64,000 nucleotides of DNA from DASYXZ01 sp035946625. GTDB lineage: Bacteria > Acidobacteriota > Terriglobia > UBA7540. Below, piece by piece: positions 34,432 through 42,493 of the stretch (within the stretch, counting starts at the first letter, position 1; each line of letters opens with the position of its first letter). Position numbers and translations under genes: made by a program. The stretch is from NCBI GenBank assembly GCA_035946625.1, contig DASYZE010000051.1:1-64000 (forward strand), given 5' to 3'. The notes under the pieces were generated by a model, which had not been told where the DNA came from, made no database searches, and saw only the letters and a program-made list of their open reading frames with translations.

Positions 34432-34716
34432 GTGCAGATTCACGAATTCATCTGGCCGACAGATCGAGTTGATCACATAGCGCGTCATGGAGTTCGGCCC
34501 GAGGAAGTCGAAGAAGTTTGTTTTGGCCAGGCATTGATTCAACGGGCGAAGTCGGCCGGGAAAAATCCGATCTACTACGTCCTCGGCCCAACAAAAGCAG
34601 GGCGGCATATTTTCTGTGTGGTTATTCAGTTTCCGAATGGCAAGGGATTTCCGGTCACGGCCCGGTCGATGACGAGGAAAGAGAAAAAGCGATACAACCG
34701 ATGGAAAAAACAATAA
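34432..34716 (+). CDS. BrnT-like toxin
   Basis: 94 residues, GTG start at 34432 with AGGA seven bases upstream. The beginning DRVDHIARHGVRPEEVEEVC and the end VTARSMTRKEKKRYNRWKK follow the pattern of BrnT-type ribonuclease toxins, whose last basic helix has this TxxExxxY form. The gene immediately downstream overlaps it by 16 bases and looks like a CopG/BrnA-type antitoxin, the usual order for BrnTA pairs. No flanking transposon is seen. Confidence 0.7.
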   Translation: MQIHEFIWPTDRVDHIARHGVRPEEVEEVCFGQALIQRAKSAGKNPIYYVLGPTKAGRHIFCVVIQFPNGKGFPVTARSMTRKEKKRYNRWKKQ

Positions 34717-35033
34717 GAAGGCACAGACTGCCCGATACAGATTCCGTCGAAGAGTTGGCCGCGTTTTGGGATGAGCACGACCTCACGGACTTCGCGGACC
34801 GACTGCAAGAGGTCAGCGAACCCGTTTTCGTGCGCGCTCAAGGCGAGTGCGTGAGCATCGAACTGCCACCAAGCGAGGCGCAGCATCTCAAGAGAATCGC
34901 GCGCTCCCGGGGCGTGAACGAAACCATCGTTCTTCGGCAATGGATCATTGAAAAACTTCACGATTTTTCTGCCACGCGCCGAGCCCCTAACAGACCGTTA
35001 CACCCCACGGGGCGAAAATCGCAACGCGGCTGA
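34701..35033 (+). CDS. CopG/BrnA-like antitoxin
   Basis: 110 residues from the ATG at 34701, which lies inside the end of the toxin gene. The segment SVEELAAFWDEHDLTDFADR matches the FWDxHDxTD box of CopG-type antitoxins. A ribbon-helix-helix-like stretch follows (VSIELPPSEAQHLKRIARSR, then WIIEKLHDF). The last 20 residues are basic and variable. It probably binds the BrnT-like toxin and represses the promoter upstream of 34432. Confidence 0.7.
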   Translation: MEKTIRRHRLPDTDSVEELAAFWDEHDLTDFADRLQEVSEPVFVRAQGECVSIELPPSEAQHLKRIARSRGVNETIVLRQWIIEKLHDFSATRRAPNRPLHPTGRKSQRG

Positions 35034-35152
35034 GGCGCCGGGAAGTTGGGCGAGGAGGAGATACGGTCGGCTGGCGAGGGCTTTCGCGCCGGCCAAAAGC
35101 CCAAGCTCAGAACGAAACTGATCGTTGCCAACCGCTGGAAATGTACAGATCA

Positions 35153-35662
35153 TTACCGCCCGCCGCTGGGAGCGCTTGAGGGCTGATCGTTAGCGCGCTC
35201 TTCGAATCTCACGCTCGCGCTGACTTCTGCATGGGCGTGATCGAGTTGAAAACTACTATCGATAAGCTTTAACGGGCCGTCTTTGCCGGCGTATTTCTTT
35301 CTGATTGCACCGATCCAATCGTTCATTTTAACCTGCGAAAATACTTCTCCCGCCTTCGGGGCGCCGTCCATTAATTTTACAACCGGAAATGAGTTCAGCC
35401 CGAGGACCTGAATTTGCTTCAGGTGGTACCTGGGACCAGGTTGAACTTTGAAGATTGTTGATGCCCCATCATCTTTAATTGCAACTTTTGCCCCCAGGTA
35501 GCCGTTGCCACGGTAGGGCATGAGAAGGTAGTAAGCCGCGTCTTGGTCTGCGGCTTTACGCAAGAACGGTTGGACAGTTTCTTGCGCGATCGACCAATTT
35601 GCCGAGAGAAGACCCAGAGCTAGAAGCATCCCCGTTCTTGACGCGGAAATTGGGTTGGACAT
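35153..35662 (-). CDS. Exported protein with a single POTRA-like domain
   Basis: 169 residues from ATG 35662 with GAAGGAGGTTTT upstream; the frame extends further but that part is not needed. A signal peptide covers MSNPISASRTGMLLALGLLS, cleaved near SIAQ. Residues about 85-160 look like a POTRA unit: FKVQPGPRYHLKQIQVLGLN, then EVFSQVKMNDWIGAIRKKYA, and a final beta strand EVSASVRFEE. POTRA domains normally occur in series in BamA/Omp85 proteins with a beta barrel. Here there is one unit and no barrel, so it is a solo periplasmic protein, possibly a partner of an outer-membrane assembly factor. Confidence 0.6.
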   Translation of the reverse strand: MSNPISASRTGMLLALGLLSANWSIAQETVQPFLRKAADQDAAYYLLMPYRGNGYLGAKVAIKDDGASTIFKVQPGPRYHLKQIQVLGLNSFPVVKLMDGAPKAGEVFSQVKMNDWIGAIRKKYAGKDGPLKLIDSSFQLDHAHAEVSASVRFEERANDQPSSAPSGGR

Positions 35663-35812
35663 AAAACCTCCTTCAGAAGCGCGACGCGAATATCCGCCTA
35701 CATTATCAGAGTCCCTTTCCTCAGGATAGCTGAAAGAAGGGAATCCTGATGCCGCGATACGCCTTGACATCCCCACCAGCCACGCCTATTATCATTTTCG
35801 AGAGGGTTGAAC

Positions 35813-36088
35813 TTGTTCAGTGGCGGTTTCCTTGAAATCGGATTTCTTTTATTCATCGCCTATCTGTTATTTGGCCCCAAAAAGCTTCCCGAAATTGCGC
35901 GGACGCTGGGCAAAGGGATGGCGGAGTTGCGGCGCGCCTCCAACGAGTTGAAGCGCTCGCTCGAAGAAGAAATCTCGAACCTGGACCGCATCCCCGAAAG
36001 CCGTCACGACAGCATTTCCGAATCAGAACCCACGTATGGCGACCATCATCCAGAACCCGCCCACACAGAACCCGAACCCCGAACCTGA
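35813..36088 (+). CDS. tatA: Twin-arginine translocase subunit TatA/TatB
   Basis: 91 residues using the TTG at 35813, seven bases after GAGAGGG; a TTG at 35807 is also possible. One membrane helix (FLEIGFLLFIAYLLFGP) is followed by the invariant FGPKKLPEIARTLGKGM and an amphipathic helix, then a charged tail rich in Glu, His and Pro. This is the TatA/B layout. With tatC next to it, and no second tatA/B copy visible, it may serve both functions. Its end overlaps the start of tatC by 53 bases. Confidence 0.85.
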   Translation: MFSGGFLEIGFLLFIAYLLFGPKKLPEIARTLGKGMAELRRASNELKRSLEEEISNLDRIPESRHDSISESEPTYGDHHPEPAHTEPEPRT

Positions 36089-36854
36089 TCCCGAGCTTTC
36101 CGACGGCAAGCAAATGTCGTTCCTCGAGCACCTCGAGGAGCTCAGGACAAGGCTGCTGCGCAGCGTGTATGCGCTGATCATCGCGTCAGGCGTCGGCTTC
36201 TATTTCCGTGATTGGATTTACGCTTACCTGTCGAAGCCCCTCACGGATTCATTGATCGCGCTGCACCAGTCGCCCAAGCTCGCCTACCTCAATCCCGTCG
36301 ATCCGTTCAATCTTTACATCAAGCTTTCCATCGTAGCGGGCGTGTTCATGGCCTCGCCCTTCATTTTGTGGCAGCTCTGGATGTTCATTTCACCCGGCCT
36401 TTATCGCAACGAAAAGAAATACATCTGGCCCTTCATCGGGCTGGTCAGCGGCCTGTTTATCTCTGGCAGCCTCTTCGCTTACAAACTTGCCCTGCCCAAG
36501 GCCTTGAAATTTTTGCTGGAGTTCGGCGGCCAGTTTCAACCGGTGGTCACCATCAATGAATATTGGGACCTCGCCATTTCGGTCCTATTCGCCGTAGGCA
36601 TTGTTTTTGAGCTGCCGGCAGTCATCCTGCTGCTTTCGATCCTTGGCATCGTGACGCCCAGGTTCCTGCTGAAAAACTTCCGCTACGCGGTGCTGCTGAC
36701 GGCCATTGTGGCGGCGGCCATTGTGCCCTCCAACGACATGGCCTCCATCTTTGTGGTTTGGATTCCTCTGGTGGGCCTCTACATTTTGAGCATCGGACTT
36801 TCCTGGCTCGTTTATCTCGGAAAAAAACGGAAACACAAACATGCGCAGGAATAA
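36036..36854 (+). CDS. tatC: Twin-arginine translocase subunit TatC
   Basis: 272 residues from ATG 36036; a second ATG at 36114 begins directly with the conserved MSFLEHLEELRTRLL and may be the true start (246 residues). Six membrane segments are visible, and the FxxxE-type region VDPFNLYIKLSIVAGVFMAS plus the YRNEKKYIWPF loop identify TatC. It receives folded proteins with RR signals, such as the 2Fe-2S subunit and GH2 enzyme in this window. The next gene overlaps its end by 14 bases. Confidence 0.93.
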   Translation: MATIIQNPPTQNPNPEPDPELSDGKQMSFLEHLEELRTRLLRSVYALIIASGVGFYFRDWIYAYLSKPLTDSLIALHQSPKLAYLNPVDPFNLYIKLSIVAGVFMASPFILWQLWMFISPGLYRNEKKYIWPFIGLVSGLFISGSLFAYKLALPKALKFLLEFGGQFQPVVTINEYWDLAISVLFAVGIVFELPAVILLLSILGIVTPRFLLKNFRYAVLLTAIVAAAIVPSNDMASIFVVWIPLVGLYILSIGLSWLVYLGKKRKHKHAQE

Positions 36855-37788
36855 GCGCGCGCCCTATTGGATAGTGCTCCTGACGGCCTGCGCCTTGCCG
36901 GCGATGTCCGCGCCTCGCCGTGCGTCCACTCCCGCGCCAGCAGCAGCTTTTAACGGGGACCGAGCTTTCGAGGACTTGAAACATCTGGTGAGCTTTGGCC
37001 CGCGTCCAGCGGGCTCAAAACCACTTTCCGATTCCCGCAAGTGGATTGTGAGCCAGCTCGAGCAGATGGGTTACAAGGTTGAGGAAGACATCTTTCAGGC
37101 CGACACACCCGTGGGCAGCATTACCATGATCAACCTTCGCGTGATTATTCCCGGGACGAGCCCCAAGGTAATCATGCTGGCCGGGCATTACGATACGGCG
37201 CGATTCGAAGACATTAATTTTGTGGGCGCCAATGACGGCGGCTCCAGCGCCGCGTTTCTGCTGGAGATGGCGCGCGTCCTGGCGCACCGGAAAAACAAGT
37301 TCACCACCTGGCTGGTTTTCTTTGACGGCGAAGAAGCGGAAGTTCAATGGTCCGCCACCGACAGCCTTTACGGCAGCCGCCACTTCGTGGAGAAACTAAC
37401 GGCCGCGGGCGCGCTGGGCCGCATCCAGGCCATGATTCTGGTGGATATGATCGGCGACGCGAAACTCCATATCTATCGCGACGCCGAGTCCACCCCCTGG
37501 TTGACCGATGTGGTTTTTAAAACGGCCAGGGGCCTGGGATGTTCGAAATATTTTCTGGAGGAGCAGCACGGTTACGGAGACGATCACACGCCGTTTGTGA
37601 ACGCGGGCGTTGCCGCCGTGGACCTGCTGGGCAACGTTGGCCCGGTTTCGCCGTCGACTACCTTCGGCAGCTATTGGCATACCGCCAAAGACACGCTGGA
37701 CAAGTGCAGCCCGCAAAGCTTGACCATCGTAGGCCGCGTAGTTCTGGGATCGATTGACGCGCTCGAAAAGTCGCCGCGATTGAATTAG
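36841..37788 (+). CDS. M28-family glutaminyl-peptide cyclotransferase-like protein
   Basis: 315 residues with a signal peptide (PYWIVLLTACALPAMSA). Zinc-dependent enzyme of the M28 fold. The metal ligands and catalytic residues are in place: LAGHYDTARF, GANDGGSSAA, FFDGEEAEVQWS, LVDMIGD and SYWHTAKDT. The phrase DGEEA followed by W and DSLYGSRHF is typical of bacterial glutaminyl cyclases, which convert N-terminal Gln to pyroglutamate outside the cytoplasm; an aminopeptidase is the alternative. It overlaps tatC, so it is co-expressed with the Tat genes. Confidence 0.83.
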   Translation: MRRNKRAPYWIVLLTACALPAMSAPRRASTPAPAAAFNGDRAFEDLKHLVSFGPRPAGSKPLSDSRKWIVSQLEQMGYKVEEDIFQADTPVGSITMINLRVIIPGTSPKVIMLAGHYDTARFEDINFVGANDGGSSAAFLLEMARVLAHRKNKFTTWLVFFDGEEAEVQWSATDSLYGSRHFVEKLTAAGALGRIQAMILVDMIGDAKLHIYRDAESTPWLTDVVFKTARGLGCSKYFLEEQHGYGDDHTPFVNAGVAAVDLLGNVGPVSPSTTFGSYWHTAKDTLDKCSPQSLTIVGRVVLGSIDALEKSPRLN

Positions 37789-37873
37789 CCTCTCGACATC
37801 ACTCCACTTTCTTTCCATAATTTGCTTGGCTCGGGGATATCGCTCCGGCCCCATCCTGGCCTCCCAATCGATC

Positions 37874-38818
37874 ATGGTCAACGCCCTGGCGCTTTCGATC
37901 TTCACCTTGTTTGTGCTCGGACTGCTGGCGCTGGATCTCGGCTTGATCCAGCGCCGCCCCAAAGTGCTCACTTTTCGTCAAGCGTTTCTGGTAAGTGGCG
38001 CGTGGATCGCGCTGGCGCTCGCTTTTAACCTGGGAATTTATATCTGGCGCGGCCCGCAGCCGGCGCTCGAATTCTTGACGGGTTACGTTCTCGAGATGTC
38101 GCTGTCGCTCGACAATGTTTTTATTTTTGCCCTCACCTTCACTTATGCCGCTGTCCCTACCGAACACCAGCACCGGGTTTTGTTTTGGGGAGTTCTGGGC
38201 GCCCTGGTCATGCGCGCAATTTTCATTGTGAGTGGCGTAGAGCTGGTTACGCATTTTCGGTGGGTATTTTACATTTTTGGCGCCTTTCTGGTGGTCTCCG
38301 GATTGTCTTTCTTCCGCAAAAGGAAAAAGGGTTTGTCTCCGGCGCGAAACCCTGCCCTGAAACTGGCGCACAAGTTGTTTTCCGTAACTGACGATTATGA
38401 GGGGGCGTTATTTTTCGTGCGCCGCAATGGGTACCTTCTGGCCACGCCACTTTTCTTTGTCCTGTTGATGATTGAGACCACGGACGTCCTGATGGCGGTG
38501 GATTCCATTCCGGCCGTGCTCGGCGTTACCACCGATCCGTTTATTGTTTATACCTCTAACGTGTTTGCGGTTCTTGGATTGCGCGCGCTTTATTTCGTGC
38601 TGGCCCGCGCGCTGATGAAATTCCGCTACTTGCACGTGGGCTTGGCGCTGGTGCTGGTCTTTATCGGAACGACGATGCTGGGCGCGGACTTTTACAAACT
38701 CCCCACACGGTGTTCGCTGCAAGTCATCTGCGCCATTATTTCTTTGACCATCATCATTTCCGTTTTCACCGGATACACGTCGGGAGGGCAGGGTTCCGGC
38801 CATCGAGGCTCGAAATAG
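37874..38818 (+). CDS. TerC/Alx-family membrane protein
   Basis: 314 residues from ATG 37874 (a TTG at 37826 would add 16 residues). Eight or nine membrane helices with the TerC signature acidic residues: ALDLGLIQRRPK, GYVLEMSLSLDNVFIFALTF and MIETTDVLMAVDSIPAVLGV. Members such as Alx export or sense Mn2+ or act in metal loading of exported proteins. The gene follows the M28 gene after 85 bases and converges with nadB one base further on. No yybP-ykoY-type riboswitch fits in the short gap upstream. Confidence 0.88.
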   Translation: MVNALALSIFTLFVLGLLALDLGLIQRRPKVLTFRQAFLVSGAWIALALAFNLGIYIWRGPQPALEFLTGYVLEMSLSLDNVFIFALTFTYAAVPTEHQHRVLFWGVLGALVMRAIFIVSGVELVTHFRWVFYIFGAFLVVSGLSFFRKRKKGLSPARNPALKLAHKLFSVTDDYEGALFFVRRNGYLLATPLFFVLLMIETTDVLMAVDSIPAVLGVTTDPFIVYTSNVFAVLGLRALYFVLARALMKFRYLHVGLALVLVFIGTTMLGADFYKLPTRCSLQVICAIISLTIIISVFTGYTSGGQGSGHRGSK

Positions 38819-38819
38819 T

Positions 38820-40442
38820 TCACTCGAAGAATACGGGAGAGTTCTTGGAAATAAATGAGTGTTCGGGGGGAGTCGCCGAGTTTTTCAACGGGAAGTCCGA
38901 GCGATAGTGGGCCCCGCGGCTTTCTTCGCGCCCCAATGCGGAATGGGCAATCAGGCGGGCCACCTCCAGAAGGTTACGCGCTTCCACATGGTGCCGGCTT
39001 GACACGCCCGGGGTTCGGGAATAAATGTCATTCAGTCTGCTAACAGCTTTTGCCAGTCCCTTACCCTCGCGAATGATCCCGACTTTCTCGGAGAGGAGTG
39101 CGCGCGATTCCGCCGTCAATTTGCCCAGCTGGTCAGGGTTGAAATGATTTTGGGATGGGTGGTTAGGGATGGCAGAGGGCGGCGGCGCCTCTCGATCCTT
39201 TGACTTCTTTTCTGCATGCCCGATCTTGTGGAGCTTCGGATGCTGAGCGCACATCGCCGCTGCGGCACGGGCGCCGTAGACCAAGTCTTCCAGAAGCGAA
39301 TTACTGGCCAGGCGGTTGGCCCCATGCACACCGGTGGCGGCCACTTCACCTGCGGCGTAAAGGCCGGGGAGGGAAGTTACGCCGTCCAGATCAGTGGAGA
39401 TGCCGCCCATGGCATAATGGGCGGCGGGGCGGACTGGAATCAAATCCGCCGTGATATCGATATTGGAATCCAGGCACCTCGAATAAATTTGCGGGAAGCG
39501 TTTTTTAATGCGTTCCGCGGGCAGGCCGGTCAAATCCAGATAAGTAAAATCGCTCTTTGATTTCGCCATTTCCATCACCATCGCTCGCGAAACCACATCG
39601 CGCGGCGCCAGTTCCGCCGCCTCGTGGAAGCGTGGCATAAATCGTTCCAAATCGATGTTACGCAACTGAGCGCCCTCGCCGCGCAGCGCTTCCGAAAGTA
39701 CATACCTCGGCGCGCCCTTCACGTAAAGTACGGTGGGATGGAACTGGACGAATTCCATGTCACTCAGCAGGGCGCCCGCGCGAAATGCCATGGCCACGCC
39801 GTCGCCGCAGGCAAAAGGGGGATTGGTAGTCTCATGGAACGCCTGGCACAAGCCGCCGGTGGCCAGCAGCACGGCGCGCGCGTGGACGGTTTTGAGCGTT
39901 GAAGATTTCTCGTCCAGGTAACAGACGCCCGCCACGCGCCCGCCGTCCTGAATCAGGTCCACCACAAAAGCGTGCGCCTGGAGGTGAATGGCTGGAAGCG
40001 ATTTCGCCTTTTCCATCAACACGCGGCGCATTTCACCGCCGGTTGAATCACCGTGGGCGTGCAACACTCGGGAGCGGCTATGTGACCCGACGCTGGTGAA
40101 TGCCAGCTTGGTCCCGTTGCGGTGGAAACACATGCCCCATTCAATAAGCTCCTGAATCAGATTGGGCCCTTCTTCCACCAACACGCGCACGGCGGATTCA
40201 CGGCAAAGTCCGTCGCCCGCCTGCAAAGTGTCGTGAAGATGCAACGGGACCTCATCGTCTTCGGCCAGGGCCACGGCAATGCCGCCCAGGTGATAGTGGG
40301 CGGCGGGCTTGAACAAATCCCCCTTGTTGAGGATGAGGACTTCTCCGTGGCGGGCAAGATCGACGGCGGCGCGCATGGCTGCGATGCCGCTGCCCACTAC
40401 AACAAAATCCGTTTTTTGGTCTTGGCCGGTGGTCATGGACAT
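38820..40442 (-). CDS. nadB: L-aspartate oxidase NadB
   Basis: 540 residues, the usual length. It oxidises L-aspartate to iminoaspartate with FAD, the first step of NAD synthesis. Visible: the dinucleotide loop VVVGSGIAAMRAAVDLA (about 15-31), LATGGLCQAFHETTNPP, the active-site region RPAAHYAMGGISTDLDG, and TGVHGANRLASNSLLEDLVY. The C-terminal helical domain follows (KVGIIREGKGL), then a tail of about 50 variable residues. nadA and nadC are not adjacent. It diverges from aroB, with a 175-base promoter region between them. Confidence 0.93.
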   Translation of the reverse strand: MSMTTGQDQKTDFVVVGSGIAAMRAAVDLARHGEVLILNKGDLFKPAAHYHLGGIAVALAEDDEVPLHLHDTLQAGDGLCRESAVRVLVEEGPNLIQELIEWGMCFHRNGTKLAFTSVGSHSRSRVLHAHGDSTGGEMRRVLMEKAKSLPAIHLQAHAFVVDLIQDGGRVAGVCYLDEKSSTLKTVHARAVLLATGGLCQAFHETTNPPFACGDGVAMAFRAGALLSDMEFVQFHPTVLYVKGAPRYVLSEALRGEGAQLRNIDLERFMPRFHEAAELAPRDVVSRAMVMEMAKSKSDFTYLDLTGLPAERIKKRFPQIYSRCLDSNIDITADLIPVRPAAHYAMGGISTDLDGVTSLPGLYAAGEVAATGVHGANRLASNSLLEDLVYGARAAAAMCAQHPKLHKIGHAEKKSKDREAPPPSAIPNHPSQNHFNPDQLGKLTAESRALLSEKVGIIREGKGLAKAVSRLNDIYSRTPGVSSRHHVEARNLLEVARLIAHSALGREESRGAHYRSDFPLKNSATPPEHSFISKNSPVFFE

Positions 40443-40617
40443 TCAGATTCTACCTTTTGCCGTCGGTCTCTGCAACCGCCTTGCCGTCCAGACCATCTCA
40501 TACTCGCGCGTTTGTCGCAACTGGGTTGAACCGCAATTCTTTGCTTCAAATCGCCCGTGTTCAATAACTGATTCAACTCCTCGAATACGTATGCGAAGGT
40601 CTGCTATATTGGTTGCC

Positions 40618-41718
40618 ATGCAACGATTCCGGGTAACTTCGCCAAGACTGCACTACCACGTGGTGATGGGCCGGGGCGCGTGGAGGGCGCTGCGTGAACT
40701 TGCTTCGCAAGGATATTCCTCCGTATTTGTGGTAACGGAAGCGGCGCTGTGGAAGCGTTGGGGCAAAGCGTTCCTGCGGGAAAGCAGGCTGAAAAATGCA
40801 CGGTTCCTGTTTGTGCCGCAAGGGGAGAAATCAAAATCTTTGAAGATGGTGGAGCGGCTGGCCGCGCAATTGCTGGCGCGCGGGGCCGATCGCCGCACTT
40901 TGCTTGTCGCGCTTGGCGGTGGAGTGGTGGGCGATTTGGGCGGGTTTGTGGCCGCCTCCTATATGCGTGGAATCGATTTCGTACAGGCGCCCACCACCGT
41001 TGTGGGTCAGGTGGACAGCGCCATTGGAGGCAAGACGGGCGTCAACGTGGGCGCCATGAAGAACCTGGTGGGGGCGTTTTATCCGCCGCGCATGGTGGTT
41101 GCTGAACCCCAAGTCCTCTCCTCCATGGCGCCGCGCGCGTTCCGCTCCGGCTTGTATGAGGTGGTGAAACACGGGATCATCTCCGGCCAGCGGCTTTTCC
41201 GTGAACTCGAAGCCAAAATGCCTTCGCTCCATCCGCGCGACATTGAAACTCTGGAACCGATTCTGGCTCTGGCGGCCAGCGTGAAGGTGGAAGTGGTGAG
41301 CCGGGATGAGCGCGAGGCGCGCCTGCGGCTGGTGTTGAACCTCGGACACACGTTTGGGCATGCGCTGGAAGAAGCCACGGGCTATCGCCGCTTCACCCAC
41401 GGTGAGGCGGTGGGGTGGGGACTGCTTGCCGTCATTCGCCTGGGCGTCAGATTGAACCTGCTGGGCAGTGTTGACGCCATGCGCATGGCCGCCCTGGTGC
41501 AACGGGTTGGACCTTTGCCGCGGATTGACGACATTGAGCCCAAGCGCGTGCTGGCGTTGTTAACTCAGGACAAGAAATCCATCGGCGGGCGGATTCAATG
41601 GGTTGTGCCGGTACGGATCGGGCGCGTCCGTATTGTCGCCGATGTCTCACCAGCGATGGTGGCCGACGCTTTCCGCGAGGTCCAGCAAATGGCGGCATCC
41701 CGTGAGTTCAAGGTATGA
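40618..41718 (+). CDS. aroB: 3-dehydroquinate synthase AroB
   Basis: 366 residues from ATG 40618 (another in-frame ATG lies at 40591; the longer frame from 40309 is not coding). Converts DAHP to 3-dehydroquinate in the shikimate pathway, using NAD and a metal. Motifs: LGGGVVGDLGGFVAASYMRG, APTTVVGQVDSAIGGKTGVN, LYEVVKHGII, metal ligands in LNLGHTFGHALEE and THGEAVGWG. The four-base overlap with the next gene (ATGA) indicates coupling to quinone methylation. Confidence 0.94.
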   Translation: MQRFRVTSPRLHYHVVMGRGAWRALRELASQGYSSVFVVTEAALWKRWGKAFLRESRLKNARFLFVPQGEKSKSLKMVERLAAQLLARGADRRTLLVALGGGVVGDLGGFVAASYMRGIDFVQAPTTVVGQVDSAIGGKTGVNVGAMKNLVGAFYPPRMVVAEPQVLSSMAPRAFRSGLYEVVKHGIISGQRLFRELEAKMPSLHPRDIETLEPILALAASVKVEVVSRDEREARLRLVLNLGHTFGHALEEATGYRRFTHGEAVGWGLLAVIRLGVRLNLLGSVDAMRMAALVQRVGPLPRIDDIEPKRVLALLTQDKKSIGGRIQWVVPVRIGRVRIVADVSPAMVADAFREVQQMAASREFKV

Positions 41719-42473
41719 GTGAGTCCGCTCCCCCGACGCTCGCGGGAAGCCCGCTCGGCCCTCCCAACGATGAAAGCAAAACCAGCCGGGCCGTGCGCGA
41801 TATGTTTGTATCCGTAGTTCCGCGCTACGATTTCCTGAATCACCTGCTTTCGGCGGGCCGGGACATCGCATGGCGCCAAGCCACGGCCCGAGCCCTTCGC
41901 GAAGCCTTGGCGCAGCCGGGCTCGGTGGCGGTGGACGTTTGCTGCGGCACCGGCGACCTGGCTTTGGCGCTGTCCCGTTATTCTTCAGGGCGGGTGCTGG
42001 GCACGGACTTCTGCCATCCCATGCTGGAACGCGCCAGGGAAAAGGCTGCGGGCAATTCCGCGGCCGTGTTTTTTCTTGAAGCGGACACGCTGTCCCTGCC
42101 CTTCGCTGACGATTCATTAAATGTGGTGAGCACCGCCTTCGGCTTTCGCAACCTCGCCCATTACGCCCGAGGGCTTCAGGAAATGCGCCGCGTACTGAAG
42201 CCGGGAGGGACGCTGGCCATTCTGGAGTTCTCGCGGGTGAATTTGCCCGTGATTGGCCCGCTCTTTCGCTTTTACTTCCGCAAAATCCTTCCGCGCATCG
42301 GAACTCTGATTTCGGGCGTGCCCGGGCCATACCAATATCTGCCTGACTCGGTTTCGCGTTTTCCTGATCAACCTGCGCTCGCGCGCCTGATGAGCGAAGC
42401 GGGGTTCATCAACGTCCACTTCCGGAATTTTTTTCTGGGGGCGGCGGCGCTGCACTGCGGAGAAAAGGGATAA
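41715..42473 (+). CDS. ubiE: Demethylmenaquinone/ubiquinone methyltransferase
   Basis: 252 residues. SAM-dependent C-methyltransferase of the UbiE/MenG family. The characteristic start VRDMFVSVVPRYDFLNHLLS, the SAM loop VAVDVCCGTGDLALALS and the late motifs AFGFRNLAHYARGLQEMRRV and GTLAILEFS are all present. In Acidobacteria menaquinone is the usual quinone, so menG would be the better functional name. It overlaps aroB by four bases and converges with the regulator at 42494. Confidence 0.93.
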   Translation: MSESAPPTLAGSPLGPPNDESKTSRAVRDMFVSVVPRYDFLNHLLSAGRDIAWRQATARALREALAQPGSVAVDVCCGTGDLALALSRYSSGRVLGTDFCHPMLERAREKAAGNSAAVFFLEADTLSLPFADDSLNVVSTAFGFRNLAHYARGLQEMRRVLKPGGTLAILEFSRVNLPVIGPLFRFYFRKILPRIGTLISGVPGPYQYLPDSVSRFPDQPALARLMSEAGFINVHFRNFFLGAAALHCGEKG

Positions 42474-42493
42474 GTGCGTCGGTTGGTTTCGCC

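Noticed and set aside
37789..37873. Manganese (yybP-ykoY) riboswitch before the TerC-like gene
   Set aside because: The gap is only 85 bases and I could not find the conserved loop sequences.
40309..40617. Upstream extension of the aroB frame
   Set aside because: Overlaps nadB and its promoter region; similarity to AroB begins at 40618.
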